Origin: an uncultured Gammaproteobacteria bacterium
GTDB taxonomy: Bacteria > Pseudomonadota > Gammaproteobacteria > PS1 > Pseudothioglobaceae
Length of the DNA stretch: 33,494 nt
Assembly (NCBI GenBank): GCA_937899995.1
Contig: CALCCK010000045.1
Coordinates: 1 to 33,494 of the forward strand
Direction: 5' to 3'
The notes below the pieces were generated by a model. It saw nothing but the letters and a program-made list of their open reading frames with translations. It was not told the origin of the DNA and ran no database searches. The translations under genes and the position numbers were made by a program. This document shows, in pieces, positions 10,077 to 19,218 of this stretch; position 1 is the stretch's first letter; every line of letters starts with the position of its first letter.

Positions 10077-10502
10077 TTAAAAAGGTCTAACCACTACCAA
10101 AATAATAATGGCTACCAGTATCAATACTGGAAACTCATTAAACCAACGATAAAATACATGCGAACGTGTGTTTTGATCTGCCTTAAAAATGCTAAGCAAA
10201 TGTCCACAATAAAAATGATAAGCAATCAAAACACCTACCAATGCTAACTTGGTATGTAACCAATATTGTCCAGCATAGATTTGCCACGCATAATCTTGCA
10301 ACATCCAGACACCTAAGGCAGTTGCAATCACAAAACTCGGCATCATAATGCCGTGGTAAAGCTTTCGCTCCATCACCTTAAAGCGTTCAATACTCACTTT
10401 ATCGTCACTCATAGCATGGTAAACAAACAGGCGTGGCAGATAAAACAACGCCGCAAACCAAGTGATAATACTAATAATATGAAAAGCTTTTATCCACAAC
10501 AT
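10077..10502 (-). CDS. hemJ: HemJ-type protoporphyrinogen oxidase (UPF0093)
   Basis: MLWIKAFHIISIITWFAALFYLPRLFVYH...; start placed at internal Met rather than ORF start 10532 because SD-like TAGGA precedes it. Confidence 0.85.
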   Translation of the reverse strand: MLWIKAFHIISIITWFAALFYLPRLFVYHAMSDDKVSIERFKVMERKLYHGIMMPSFVIATALGVWMLQDYAWQIYAGQYWLHTKLALVGVLIAYHFYCGHLLSIFKADQNTRSHVFYRWFNEFPVLILVAIIILVVVRPF

Positions 10503-10577
10503 ATAATTCCTAACAATATATACAGTTGCCAACCATTATAGTAAAATAAAACGAAACCGATCGCCCTCTTTAAGGAC

Positions 10578-13500
10578 TTGAAAAAATACCGCGAAATCCC
10601 TTACAACTATACTTCGTTCTCAGATAAGGAAGTGGTATGTCGTTTTTTAGGTAAAGAATCGTGGGAATTACTTAACCAACTTAGACAAAATCGTAACACC
10701 GGTCGAAGCGCTAGAATGCTGTTTGAAGTGCTGGGTGATATGTGGGTAGTGAACAGAAACCCTTATTTACAAGAAGACCTAATTAAAAATAAACGTCGTT
10801 GGAAGGCCCTTACTGAGGCGCTTTATTCACGCTTAAACCAAATTAAATCACGCGCTGATGGTAATGAAAAAGTACTTGAGTTAGTACGCAATGCTGACCA
10901 AGCAGTTGACGAATTCAAACACTGCTTAAGTGAATTTAAAAACAACAAACAGCGTATTAAAAAAGCCCTACTTAAGGTCACCCATAACAACAACATTCGC
11001 TTTGATGCACTATCACGTTCATCACATGCAACTGATGCAACTGATTGGCGTGTTGAGTATCCAGCGGTGGTCATTACCCCAGATACTGAGATTGAAATTG
11101 CCGATATTGTTAAAACCTGTATCAAATTAGGTTTAACCATTATTCCTCGTGGTGGTGGTACTGGCTATACTGGTGGTGCGATTCCATTAGATACACAAAC
11201 AGCAGTGATTAATACCGAAAAACTCAGCTTTATTGGGCCAATTCAAAAGCAAAATGGTTTACATTCGATCAATGTTGGTGCCGGTGTAGTTACTAAGCGT
11301 GTTAGTGAAGCAGCAGCAGCTAGCAACTTGGTATTTGCAGTAGATCCTACCTCGCAAGATGCTTGTACGATTGGTGGTAATATCGCTATGAATGCCGGTG
11401 GTAAAAAAGCCCTTCGCTGGGGCACAACCATTGATAACCTACTGTCTTGGAAAATGGTGATGCCCGATGGTAATTGGCTACAAGTCAAACGCTTAGATCA
11501 TAATCAAGACAAAATCCAATTATTGGATGAAGTTAGTTTTAAGATTCATCACTTAAAAACCGATGGAAAAACCCTGGTCAAAACTGAAACACTCACCATT
11601 AATACCACACATATACGCAAAAGTGGCCTGGGAAAAGACGTTACCAATAAGTTTTTAGATGGCCTTCCAGGGATTCAAAAAGAGGGTTGCGATGGTTTTA
11701 TTACCTCGGCTGAATTTATCCTTCATCAACCACTCGGGCATATTAATACCCTGTGTTTAGAATTCTTTGGTCATGATTTAGACAATGCAGTTTCTGCCAT
11801 TGTGGCGATTAAAGACAGTGTCGATAGCAACCAAGATGTTGATTTAGTAGGTATGGAACACTTAGATGCCCGTTATGTAAAAGCTGTCAATTACACCACC
11901 AAGGCCTCTCGATCAGAATTACCTAAGATGATACTGTTGATTGACATTAGTTCGAATAATCAATCTTCTTTAGACGATCAGATTGATAAAATCATCACCC
12001 TAACACACGATCGTGAAGGTGAATGCTTTGTGGCTAAATCGCCTGAAAAACGACAAACTTTTTGGAAAGACCGCGCCAATACTGCCGCAATTGCCGCACA
12101 CACCAACGCCTTTAAAATCAACGAAGATGTGGTGATTCCACTGGATAAACTGGGTGATTATAGTAATGGCATAGAGCACATTAATATTCGACTTTCGATT
12201 GAAAATAAATTAGCTACATTAGATGCAATTAAAGCTTATTTTCAAAATATTAACCCAGACTCTAGCCTAATTAAAGACAAAATTGACCATGCTTTAACTT
12301 TACTTAATGAAGTTGATACTGAGTGGAAAGGCGCATTAGCAAGTCTAGCACAAGTAGCTGAATTTAAAGCCATTCAAATGGGGGAACGGGTTATCTCCTA
12401 TATTAATGAATTTGCACAGCCATTGAACGATTTACTCATGGGTGATCTCTTTGCCGAAATACGTAAAGAGGTCCAGGCAATCCATACTGAGCACCGTGAA
12501 AGTCGTCTTTTTGTCGCCACCCATATGCATGCTGGTGATGGCAATGTACATACCAATATTCCGGTGCATTCACACAATCCACAGATGTTGCACCAAGCTG
12601 AAATGGTGGTGGATGAAATCATGACATTGGCATCAGACCTTGGCGGTGTAATTTCTGGTGAACATGGGATTGGCTTAACCAAATATCAATACTTATCTGA
12701 TAAATTCAAACAAGAATTTATCGAATACAAAAATAAAATCGATCCAAATGGGCATTTTAATAAAGGCAAGCTCATGCCTGGTAGCGGGTTAGATAATGCC
12801 TTTACGCCATCACTGCGACTGGTTGAGCAAGAAGCTTTAATTTTAGAAAGCAGTGAAATTGGTGAGATTATCGATATGGTAAAATCTTGCGTGCGATGTG
12901 GTAAATGTAAAGATGTGTGTACCACTCATGTACCAGAAGCTAATTTATTGTATTCGCCACGTGAGAAAATTATTGGCACCAACTTAATCGCTGAAGCCTT
13001 CCTCTACGAAGAACAAACTCGCCGAGGTGTTTCGATCAATCATTTTGACGAATTTAACGACATTGCTGATCATTGTACTATTTGCCATCGTTGTGAAAAA
13101 CCGTGCCCAGTCAATATTGATTTTGGCGATGTATCAATCAAAATGAAAAATATTTTGGTTAAGAAAAATAAACGCCGCATCAATATTGCTGCCAGAGTTT
13201 CCATTGCTTATTTAAATATGACCAAACCATGGCAAATCAACTTAACCAAAAAACTGTTAATTGACTTTAGCTATAAAGCTCAGCATATTGCCTCAAGACT
13301 CAGTAAACCTTTCCTAAAGAAACAACCAAATAAAACGGTTGGTAATCCGAGTGCACTTACTGAATTGGTCACCATTTTAGACAAACCATTACCAACCGAT
13401 ACTGGTATGGCACCATTGCGTAGCTTACTCAATATCAATGATGCAGGCACCATTCCAATTTTGGCACACCCTGACAAATCCAACGCTGATTCACCGAGTG

Positions 13501-14270
13501 TATTTTATTTCCCAGGCTGTGGTTCTGAGCGCCTATATTCACAAATTGGCTTGGCCACTATTGCTCTACTCTATCATCAAGGGGTTAAAGTCGTACTACC
13601 ACCAAGTTATTTATGCTGTGGTTACCCACAAAAAAGTGCCGGTAATGAAGCTAAAAGCAAAGAGATTTCTACCGATAATCGCGTGTTGTTCCATCGTATG
13701 GCTAATACGCTCAACTACTTAGACATCAAACATGTATTAACTTCCTGTGGCACCTGTATTGATCAGCTTATGACATACGGACTCGGTGATATTTTTAAAG
13801 ACTCTCAACTCACCGATATTCATGAATACTTACTAGCTAACGATGTCAAACTTGATAGTACCGATGAAAAATACCTCTATCATGCACCATGTCATGACCC
13901 AATTAAGAGTGGGAATTCTGCCGATGTTATTTCACAAATCATGGGTTCTAAGGTGACTAATAATGATCGTTGTTGTGGTGAAGCGGGCACCTTTGCAGTG
14001 GCGCGTGCTGACATCGCCAAACAGGTCAAGTTTAAAAAAGAAAACGAAATCCAAAAAGATCTTACTGCATTAATCGGCACACCAAAAGCCAAAAAAGGCA
14101 TCAAGATGCTAACAACCTGCCCTGCTTGTAGACAAGGCTTATCACGCTATCAAGCAACCACGGGTATTGAGGCAATTTACCCAGTTGAAGTCATGGCCGA
14201 ACAAATCTTGGGTGAGAATTGGCAGAAAGACTTTATCAAATCTGTAAAAATTGAAAAAATACTACTTTAA
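10578..14270 (+). CDS. Large FAD-binding oxidase / Fe-S oxidoreductase fusion (DUF3683, GlcD+GlcF-like, D-2-hydroxyacid dehydrogenase family)
   Basis: KYREIPYNYTSFSDKE N-terminal domain; IIPRGGGTGYTGGAIPL FAD motif; GDGNVHTNIP; SGEHGIG; CVRCGKCKDVCTTHVPE and CTICHRCEKPCPVNIDFGD 4Fe-4S motifs; CCG motifs (CCGYPQ, CCGEAG). TTG start. Confidence 0.88.
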   Translation: MKKYREIPYNYTSFSDKEVVCRFLGKESWELLNQLRQNRNTGRSARMLFEVLGDMWVVNRNPYLQEDLIKNKRRWKALTEALYSRLNQIKSRADGNEKVLELVRNADQAVDEFKHCLSEFKNNKQRIKKALLKVTHNNNIRFDALSRSSHATDATDWRVEYPAVVITPDTEIEIADIVKTCIKLGLTIIPRGGGTGYTGGAIPLDTQTAVINTEKLSFIGPIQKQNGLHSINVGAGVVTKRVSEAAAASNLVFAVDPTSQDACTIGGNIAMNAGGKKALRWGTTIDNLLSWKMVMPDGNWLQVKRLDHNQDKIQLLDEVSFKIHHLKTDGKTLVKTETLTINTTHIRKSGLGKDVTNKFLDGLPGIQKEGCDGFITSAEFILHQPLGHINTLCLEFFGHDLDNAVSAIVAIKDSVDSNQDVDLVGMEHLDARYVKAVNYTTKASRSELPKMILLIDISSNNQSSLDDQIDKIITLTHDREGECFVAKSPEKRQTFWKDRANTAAIAAHTNAFKINEDVVIPLDKLGDYSNGIEHINIRLSIENKLATLDAIKAYFQNINPDSSLIKDKIDHALTLLNEVDTEWKGALASLAQVAEFKAIQMGERVISYINEFAQPLNDLLMGDLFAEIRKEVQAIHTEHRESRLFVATHMHAGDGNVHTNIPVHSHNPQMLHQAEMVVDEIMTLASDLGGVISGEHGIGLTKYQYLSDKFKQEFIEYKNKIDPNGHFNKGKLMPGSGLDNAFTPSLRLVEQEALILESSEIGEIIDMVKSCVRCGKCKDVCTTHVPEANLLYSPREKIIGTNLIAEAFLYEEQTRRGVSINHFDEFNDIADHCTICHRCEKPCPVNIDFGDVSIKMKNILVKKNKRRINIAARVSIAYLNMTKPWQINLTKKLLIDFSYKAQHIASRLSKPFLKKQPNKTVGNPSALTELVTILDKPLPTDTGMAPLRSLLNINDAGTIPILAHPDKSNADSPSVFYFPGCGSERLYSQIGLATIALLYHQGVKVVLPPSYLCCGYPQKSAGNEAKSKEISTDNRVLFHRMANTLNYLDIKHVLTSCGTCIDQLMTYGLGDIFKDSQLTDIHEYLLANDVKLDSTDEKYLYHAPCHDPIKSGNSADVISQIMGSKVTNNDRCCGEAGTFAVARADIAKQVKFKKENEIQKDLTALIGTPKAKKGIKMLTTCPACRQGLSRYQATTGIEAIYPVEVMAEQILGENWQKDFIKSVKIEKILL

Positions 14271-14291
14271 ATACATAATTACAACAATTTT

Positions 14292-14322
14292 TTGCATTTA
14301 TACATCAGATATATGCTAAAAT
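14292..14322 (+). promoter_or_regulatory. Predicted promoter of secreted SCP2-like gene
   Basis: TTGCAT (14292-14297), 19-nt spacer, TGC-TAAAAT extended -10 (14317-14322). Confidence 0.5.
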
Positions 14323-14402
14323 TCGACTTTATTAAATCCTAGAAAGAGTAGCACTTTTTCAGGTGTTAATAATTTAAAAAAATAATAAAACAAGGAGAAA
14401 AT

Positions 14403-14849
14403 ATGAAAAAAATCATTAGTATATTTATCGCATTATTTGCATTAAATGCTTCTGCTGACTTAAAAGGTCTTGTGGATGGTATTAACAACTCTACAACGCC
14501 TGCAGAGCTTGTAGCATCAGGCTGGGCCGCAAACGATGGTGGTAAAGGTTACAAAATTTTACAAATCATTGTAAAAGGCACTGATATGTCTGCCGAACTA
14601 CAATTAGATAAAACCGGTAAGATTGTTGCCTCAAAAATGGGTGCAACTAGTAAATTAGACACTAGTGTTGATTATAAAATGACTGCCACTGCAGCAGATT
14701 GGAAGGCAATGGGCACTGGAGAAAGAGGTCCAATGTACCATATGTCACCTCTAGGCGGACTATCATTTGATGGCCCTATGGTCGAGGCAATGAAGAATAT
14801 GGGTCCATTTGCAAATTTCTTAATTCAAATCGGAACTAACCTTAACTAA
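14403..14849 (+). CDS. Secreted small protein, possible SCP2-like (sterol-carrier-fold) lipid binding domain
   Basis: Signal peptide MKKIISIFIALFALNASA; remaining sequence has SCP2-like layout (D-x6-DWKAMGTGE...GGLSFDGPMVEAMKNMGPF); perfect AAGGAG SD 5 nt from ATG. Confidence 0.65.
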   Translation: MKKIISIFIALFALNASADLKGLVDGINNSTTPAELVASGWAANDGGKGYKILQIIVKGTDMSAELQLDKTGKIVASKMGATSKLDTSVDYKMTATAADWKAMGTGERGPMYHMSPLGGLSFDGPMVEAMKNMGPFANFLIQIGTNLN

Positions 14850-14852
14850 CCT

Positions 14853-15230
14853 TTAGCAACCTGAAGGTTTAAGTGCGGGTGTGTCATCATCTGCACTTAC
14901 ATACACCCAGGCATTCTTACCTGACTTTAATTTCCCCATCACACGTTGATACTCATCAACTTCATATTTATCTGATTGGGCTAATTCTTTAGTAGTAATC
15001 TCAAATACCATTCCTGGTATTTCATCCTCACAATCACAAGTAACAATGGCAATTGGATGATAACTTTCACCACTCAAAACCACCACATTTTGATCATTGA
15101 TCTTAACTTTATTAAGCTTATAGCCTAACAATACATCGTTAAATCCTATTAACTCTCGTTCAAAGGTTTCAAGTTGTACTTCAATATTTTGCAAGGTACC
15201 ATAGGAAAAAAGTAATTCAGTTGTGTTCAT
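14853..15230 (-). CDS. AIG2-like / gamma-glutamylcyclotransferase-fold protein
   Basis: LLFSYGTLQNIEVQLETFERELIGF...; GMVFEITTKELAQSDKYEVDEYQR. Confidence 0.82.
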   Translation of the reverse strand: MNTTELLFSYGTLQNIEVQLETFERELIGFNDVLLGYKLNKVKINDQNVVVLSGESYHPIAIVTCDCEDEIPGMVFEITTKELAQSDKYEVDEYQRVMGKLKSGKNAWVYVSADDDTPALKPSGC

Positions 15231-15413
15231 AAGTAAGCCAACCTAATTGATAATAAATACGACTGTTGATTATATAATAGGTGAATCATACAGAAAAAAT
15301 CTAAATGCTAAATCGCTTTTTCAGCGCCTAGTTGACACATTTTAGAAAGAAAACCAAACGCATATTTATCAACTACTCAGTCAATAATGTCAGTGTATAG
15401 TTTTTATAAAGAG

Positions 15414-15467
15414 TGATTGCATTGCAAAATAAATCATGATGAGACAATCTTAAAATCAATGCAATCA
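15414..15467. repeat. 11-bp perfect inverted repeat with 32-nt loop
   Basis: TGATTGCATTG (15414-15424) / CAATGCAATCA (15457-15467). Confidence 0.85.
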
Positions 15468-15564
15468 AAATGTATTGAAAGTATTTATCTTGGGGAGAGA
15501 AATACTTATATAACAAATATAATGTAAATTATCTATTAAAGAAAGTTACAATTAAATTATGGGA

Positions 15565-15590
15565 AACCATATATTTTAAAATATATGGTT
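15565..15590. repeat. 26-nt perfect palindrome immediately downstream of the response regulator
   Basis: AACCATATATTTTAAAATATATGGTT equals its own reverse complement. Confidence 0.9.
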
Positions 15591-15592
15591 AA

Positions 15593-16189
15593 TTATCTAA
15601 AAAGATGAATCGACATTTTGACCAAATCAGGCAGAGATGTCGCCTTCATTTTTTTCATCACTTTTGATCTATGAGCTTCTATAGTAGCCATAGAAACATG
15701 CAATACTTCTGCAATATTTTTATTCATCAAGCCTAGCACAACTTGATCAAAAACTAATATCTCTTTCTTAGTCAAAGTTTGATAATTTTTTAAAATAATC
15801 ATTCTATCTTTAAAAACTTTGTTTGCTAAAACAACCTTCTCGAGTAGAACTTCAGGATCAAATGGCTTTTGAATAAAATCAAACGCACCTAACTTCATAG
15901 CCTTAATAGCCAAACTAACGTTGCCATGGCCAGTAATAAATATAGTGGGCTGAATACAGCCTAATTCATTCAATTTTCTTTGCAACTCCAAACCATCCAT
16001 TTTATCCATGCTAATATCAGAAATTAAGCAACCTTTCATATCAAGGTTACTTACTTGATTTAAATAATCTATCGCACTCTCAAAAATAATTAATTTGTAA
16101 TCGTGAATACTAAAAAAAATTGATAAAGAATCTCTAATCTCTTTATCGTCATCAATTAAATATAAGATGGGTAAAATTTTATTTTTCAT
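15593..16189 (-). CDS. FixJ/TtrR-type response regulator (REC + LuxR-type HTH)
   Basis: IYLIDDDKEIRDSL, LISDISMDKMDGLELQ, FITGHGNVSLAIKAMKLGAFDFIQKPF, LTKKEILVFDQVVLGLMNKNIAEVLHVSMATIEAHRSKVMKKM. Confidence 0.92.
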   Translation of the reverse strand: MKNKILPILYLIDDDKEIRDSLSIFFSIHDYKLIIFESAIDYLNQVSNLDMKGCLISDISMDKMDGLELQRKLNELGCIQPTIFITGHGNVSLAIKAMKLGAFDFIQKPFDPEVLLEKVVLANKVFKDRMIILKNYQTLTKKEILVFDQVVLGLMNKNIAEVLHVSMATIEAHRSKVMKKMKATSLPDLVKMSIHLFR

Positions 16190-17921
16190 CTATTTTAGGT
16201 ATTGTAATTACGAAAGTTGCGCCTTGTGATGAAGAAGATTTTAAAATTAAATTACCATCATAAGACCTAATAATACTCTGACTCAAGCTAAGGCCTAGTC
16301 CTAAGCCCTCGGTGCTGTTTAATAATTTATTGGTTTTAAATAGTTTAAATAAATTTTCTTCATCGTCAATGCCAGGTCCAGTATCTTTAACAGTAATCAT
16401 CACATTATTATCAACTTCGGTAGTAGAAAGGGTTAATTTTTTTAGTTTGTGTTGTTGACCACTCATAGCGCTAATTGCATTTTTACAAAGGTTAAGCAGC
16501 ACCTGATCAAATTCTACGTTACTCATATAAACTAACGGCAATTCACTCTCAAAAGATTGACTTACTACAACTTTATTCATGCTAATTTCATGATTAATTA
16601 ATTTAAGGACATTGGAAATTCGATTATTAATATTGACTGGTTCATGCTTGATTTTTTTAGTAGATAAAAATGAGCGAATATTGTTAATTACATCCACACA
16701 ATGATCTATTTTTTTACCAAGACTACTAACTACTTTAGCAATAGAATCATCTGACACTGTATCATTATTTTTGAGCAATTTCTCAATAACCTTAACATCA
16801 ATTTTTATAGAGGTAACTGGTTGTGCAATCTCATGAGCAATTTCAGAAAGTAGCTGGTCAACTGATCTAACTCTAGAAAGTCGCTCTAACTCAATTTTGT
16901 ATATATTAATTTTTTTCAGTCGCCTGTCTCTAATATACCAAATACTGGTAATCAGCAATATTAATACAAACAGCAAAAAATAGTAATACTTTTTTAATAA
17001 AATAAGTAGTATTGGATCTTTATAAATACTAATTTTATGTTTTTGTAATAATTGATGAATAACTTGATAATCTGCTACGTTTGTCCATTTAACAACATTG
17101 GATCGACCCGGGTATGTGTTAGATGACCACAATAATTTTTCAATTAAAGCAGTTAACTCTGGATCTGCCTTAGATGTTGCAGAAAACGACCACTCTGGTA
17201 CCAGATGGGTAGACAAAATATAAGGAAAACCAAGCTTAGCATCCAGCACTTTAATATCAGACAGTTGAATCCTTCCACTCTTACTTAACCTTTCTAACAC
17301 ACCTGTTCGAATCACACCTGCGTCTACCATTCTCTTATTAACAGCATCAACAATGTTGTCTTGTCTGCCTAAGAAATTAATCCGAGAAGAATCAGTATAG
17401 AGGTCGATGCCTTGTGATAATAAATAATCATAGCCTAGAATCCAGCCTCCTAGACCAACAGGATTAGCACCTGCAAATGACTTGCCTTTAAGGTCTTGTA
17501 TTGAGTTAATCTTTGTATTTTTTGCTGAGACAATAATTACCGAGCCAAACTTAGAAACCCCGAGACTATCCACCTTTGTTAGCAGAGGAATCACATCGCT
17601 TAAAAATTGCAGTTCAGCCGTTGTAACCGGCTGGGTAATCACATAATCAAGTTTATCTAATGAAACTAATTCCCGTAATAAAGCTACATTTTGTGCCTCA
17701 ATTATCAATAGATCAAAATGATAATTGGGCAATCTATCATTTAAAAAATCAATCGTTGGCTGCCATTTCTGATTAGCTACAGAGGTGCCTAAAAATGATT
17801 GTACTGCTATAGAAACTATTTTTTTAGGATGTGGAATGTGAATCTTAGCTATTGATGTATGTGAAACAATACCTAGCCACAAAGCTAAAAACAAGTTTAT
17901 TACAAAATAGCGATTCAACAT
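16179..17921 (-). CDS. Sensor histidine kinase with PhnD-like periplasmic binding domain (TtrS-like architecture)
   Basis: Signal peptide, then PhnD/PBP-like segment (VSIAVQSFLGTSVANQKWQPTIDFLNDRLP... LDYVITQPVT... SIQDLKGKSFAGANPVGLGGWILGYDYL), one TM, HEIAQPVTSIKID H-box, DQVLLNLCKNAISAM N-box, VKDTGPGID, LGLGLSLSQSI. Confidence 0.9.
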   Translation of the reverse strand: MLNRYFVINLFLALWLGIVSHTSIAKIHIPHPKKIVSIAVQSFLGTSVANQKWQPTIDFLNDRLPNYHFDLLIIEAQNVALLRELVSLDKLDYVITQPVTTAELQFLSDVIPLLTKVDSLGVSKFGSVIIVSAKNTKINSIQDLKGKSFAGANPVGLGGWILGYDYLLSQGIDLYTDSSRINFLGRQDNIVDAVNKRMVDAGVIRTGVLERLSKSGRIQLSDIKVLDAKLGFPYILSTHLVPEWSFSATSKADPELTALIEKLLWSSNTYPGRSNVVKWTNVADYQVIHQLLQKHKISIYKDPILLILLKKYYYFLLFVLILLITSIWYIRDRRLKKINIYKIELERLSRVRSVDQLLSEIAHEIAQPVTSIKIDVKVIEKLLKNNDTVSDDSIAKVVSSLGKKIDHCVDVINNIRSFLSTKKIKHEPVNINNRISNVLKLINHEISMNKVVVSQSFESELPLVYMSNVEFDQVLLNLCKNAISAMSGQQHKLKKLTLSTTEVDNNVMITVKDTGPGIDDEENLFKLFKTNKLLNSTEGLGLGLSLSQSIIRSYDGNLILKSSSSQGATFVITIPKIDEK

Positions 17922-17928
17922 TTAATTA

Positions 17929-19218
17929 CTATATTGCTTTCCCAACACTCAAAACAATGAGTTTATCCATATCAATCAATCTTTTATAGGACTTTTGAAT
18001 GTCTTCAGCGCTAATACCCTTGATTTTATCGGTAAATCCAGATAGATAATCAAGCGGTAAATTGTAAAAACCAATAATTGATAAATAAGTTAATATGTTT
18101 GCATTACTGGCAGTTTCTAAAGCAAAGCCACCAATAATGTTATCTTTACCATCTTGCAATTGTTGCTGCGTCATTGGGTGAGTAATAAAATATTTCAATG
18201 TTCTAATGGCGATCTTTTTGGCCTCCTTGGTTTGTGAATTTTTGGTTTGCATGCGCATCATGAAAAAACCATTCGATTGCATTTTAGTGAAATAACTATA
18301 AGCCGAATAAGCCAAGCCTTTTTTCTCACGAATTTCATCACTGAGGATTGAGGTAAGTCCGCTACCACCAAAAATATGATTACCTAAGTACAAAGGATAA
18401 TAATCAGGATGCGAGCGATTAATACCGGCTTGACCGATAAGTAAGTGCGTTTGTTTTGATGGGAATTCAATATGAATGGTTTGCAGTTGCTCGAGTGGTA
18501 ACACGATTGAATTGACTTTGGCTTTTTTCCCAACATTTAGTCCATGAGAGATCTGCCTAGCAATTTGTTTGGCTTGCACTTTACTGATGTCACCCACCAA
18601 AGCAATGGTGAGATTTTTAGCCACATAATACTGTTGGTAATGGCGCTTTATGTCTTTAAGTGATATTTGACTAATGGTTTCTTGAGTGCCAATTTTGGGG
18701 TGAGCATAAGGGTGATCAGAAAATACTGCTTGATTAAAAGCCAGTGATGCCACACTGGCTGGCGACTGCTTAGCCGCTTCAATAGCACGTAAAGTTTGAC
18801 GCTTTTCTCGTGTTAAATAAGTTTGCTCAAAACTAGGCTGGGCAATCACCTCAGTAAAAATATTAAGGGATTTTTTTAAGATCGGTTGTCGCGTTAGTGT
18901 GCGTAAAGACACGATCGACATATCTTTAAGTGAACTGGTCGAGAACTGTGCACCGACTGCTTCAAACGCATTGATAATTTGCTCTTCATTATGATACTGA
19001 GTGGCTGTACCGAATAGCGCACTGGTGAGTGATGCCAAGCCAAATTGATCACCGTCTCTAGAGGCGGCGGCATCAAAATTGAGCTGAATATCCAATATTG
19101 GCAAGCCCTTAGTTTGTGCGAAAAATACTTTGGCGCCTTCAGGGGTTGTCCAATGTTTAATATCAAGCTCGGCTTGAGCGGAACTTACGAATAACAGTAA
19201 TAAGACTAAAACTCTCAT
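17929..19218 (-). CDS. M16-family peptidase-like protein, predicted inactive subunit (no HxxEH)
   Basis: M16 fold sequence with GLASLTSALFGTATQYH in place of zinc motif; retains RSHPDYYPLYLGNHIFGGSGLTSILSDEIREKKGLAYS. Confidence 0.88.
   Translation of the reverse strand: MRVLVLLLLFVSSAQAELDIKHWTTPEGAKVFFAQTKGLPILDIQLNFDAAASRDGDQFGLASLTSALFGTATQYHNEEQIINAFEAVGAQFSTSSLKDMSIVSLRTLTRQPILKKSLNIFTEVIAQPSFEQTYLTREKRQTLRAIEAAKQSPASVASLAFNQAVFSDHPYAHPKIGTQETISQISLKDIKRHYQQYYVAKNLTIALVGDISKVQAKQIARQISHGLNVGKKAKVNSIVLPLEQLQTIHIEFPSKQTHLLIGQAGINRSHPDYYPLYLGNHIFGGSGLTSILSDEIREKKGLAYSAYSYFTKMQSNGFFMMRMQTKNSQTKEAKKIAIRTLKYFITHPMTQQQLQDGKDNIIGGFALETASNANILTYLSIIGFYNLPLDYLSGFTDKIKGISAEDIQKSYKRLIDMDKLIVLSVGKAI

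Noticed and set aside
10823-13722. Several 60-105 aa ORFs antisense or out of frame within the large oxidase gene
   Set aside because: Low-complexity translations lacking any family motif; shadow ORFs of a long conserved CDS
14848-14869. AACCTT/AAGGTT inverted repeat at the secreted protein/AIG2 convergent junction as bidirectional terminator
   Set aside because: 6-bp stem with 10-nt loop and no T-tract on either side; too weak to claim
15332-15337. Perfect TTGACA on the + strand in the 15231-15592 gap
   Set aside because: No acceptable -10 at 15-19 nt spacing and no downstream + strand gene
16179-17921. Calling the kinase ttrS and the regulator ttrR outright
   Set aside because: Domain architecture matches but no tetrathionate reductase genes are present in the window, so the ligand is undetermined
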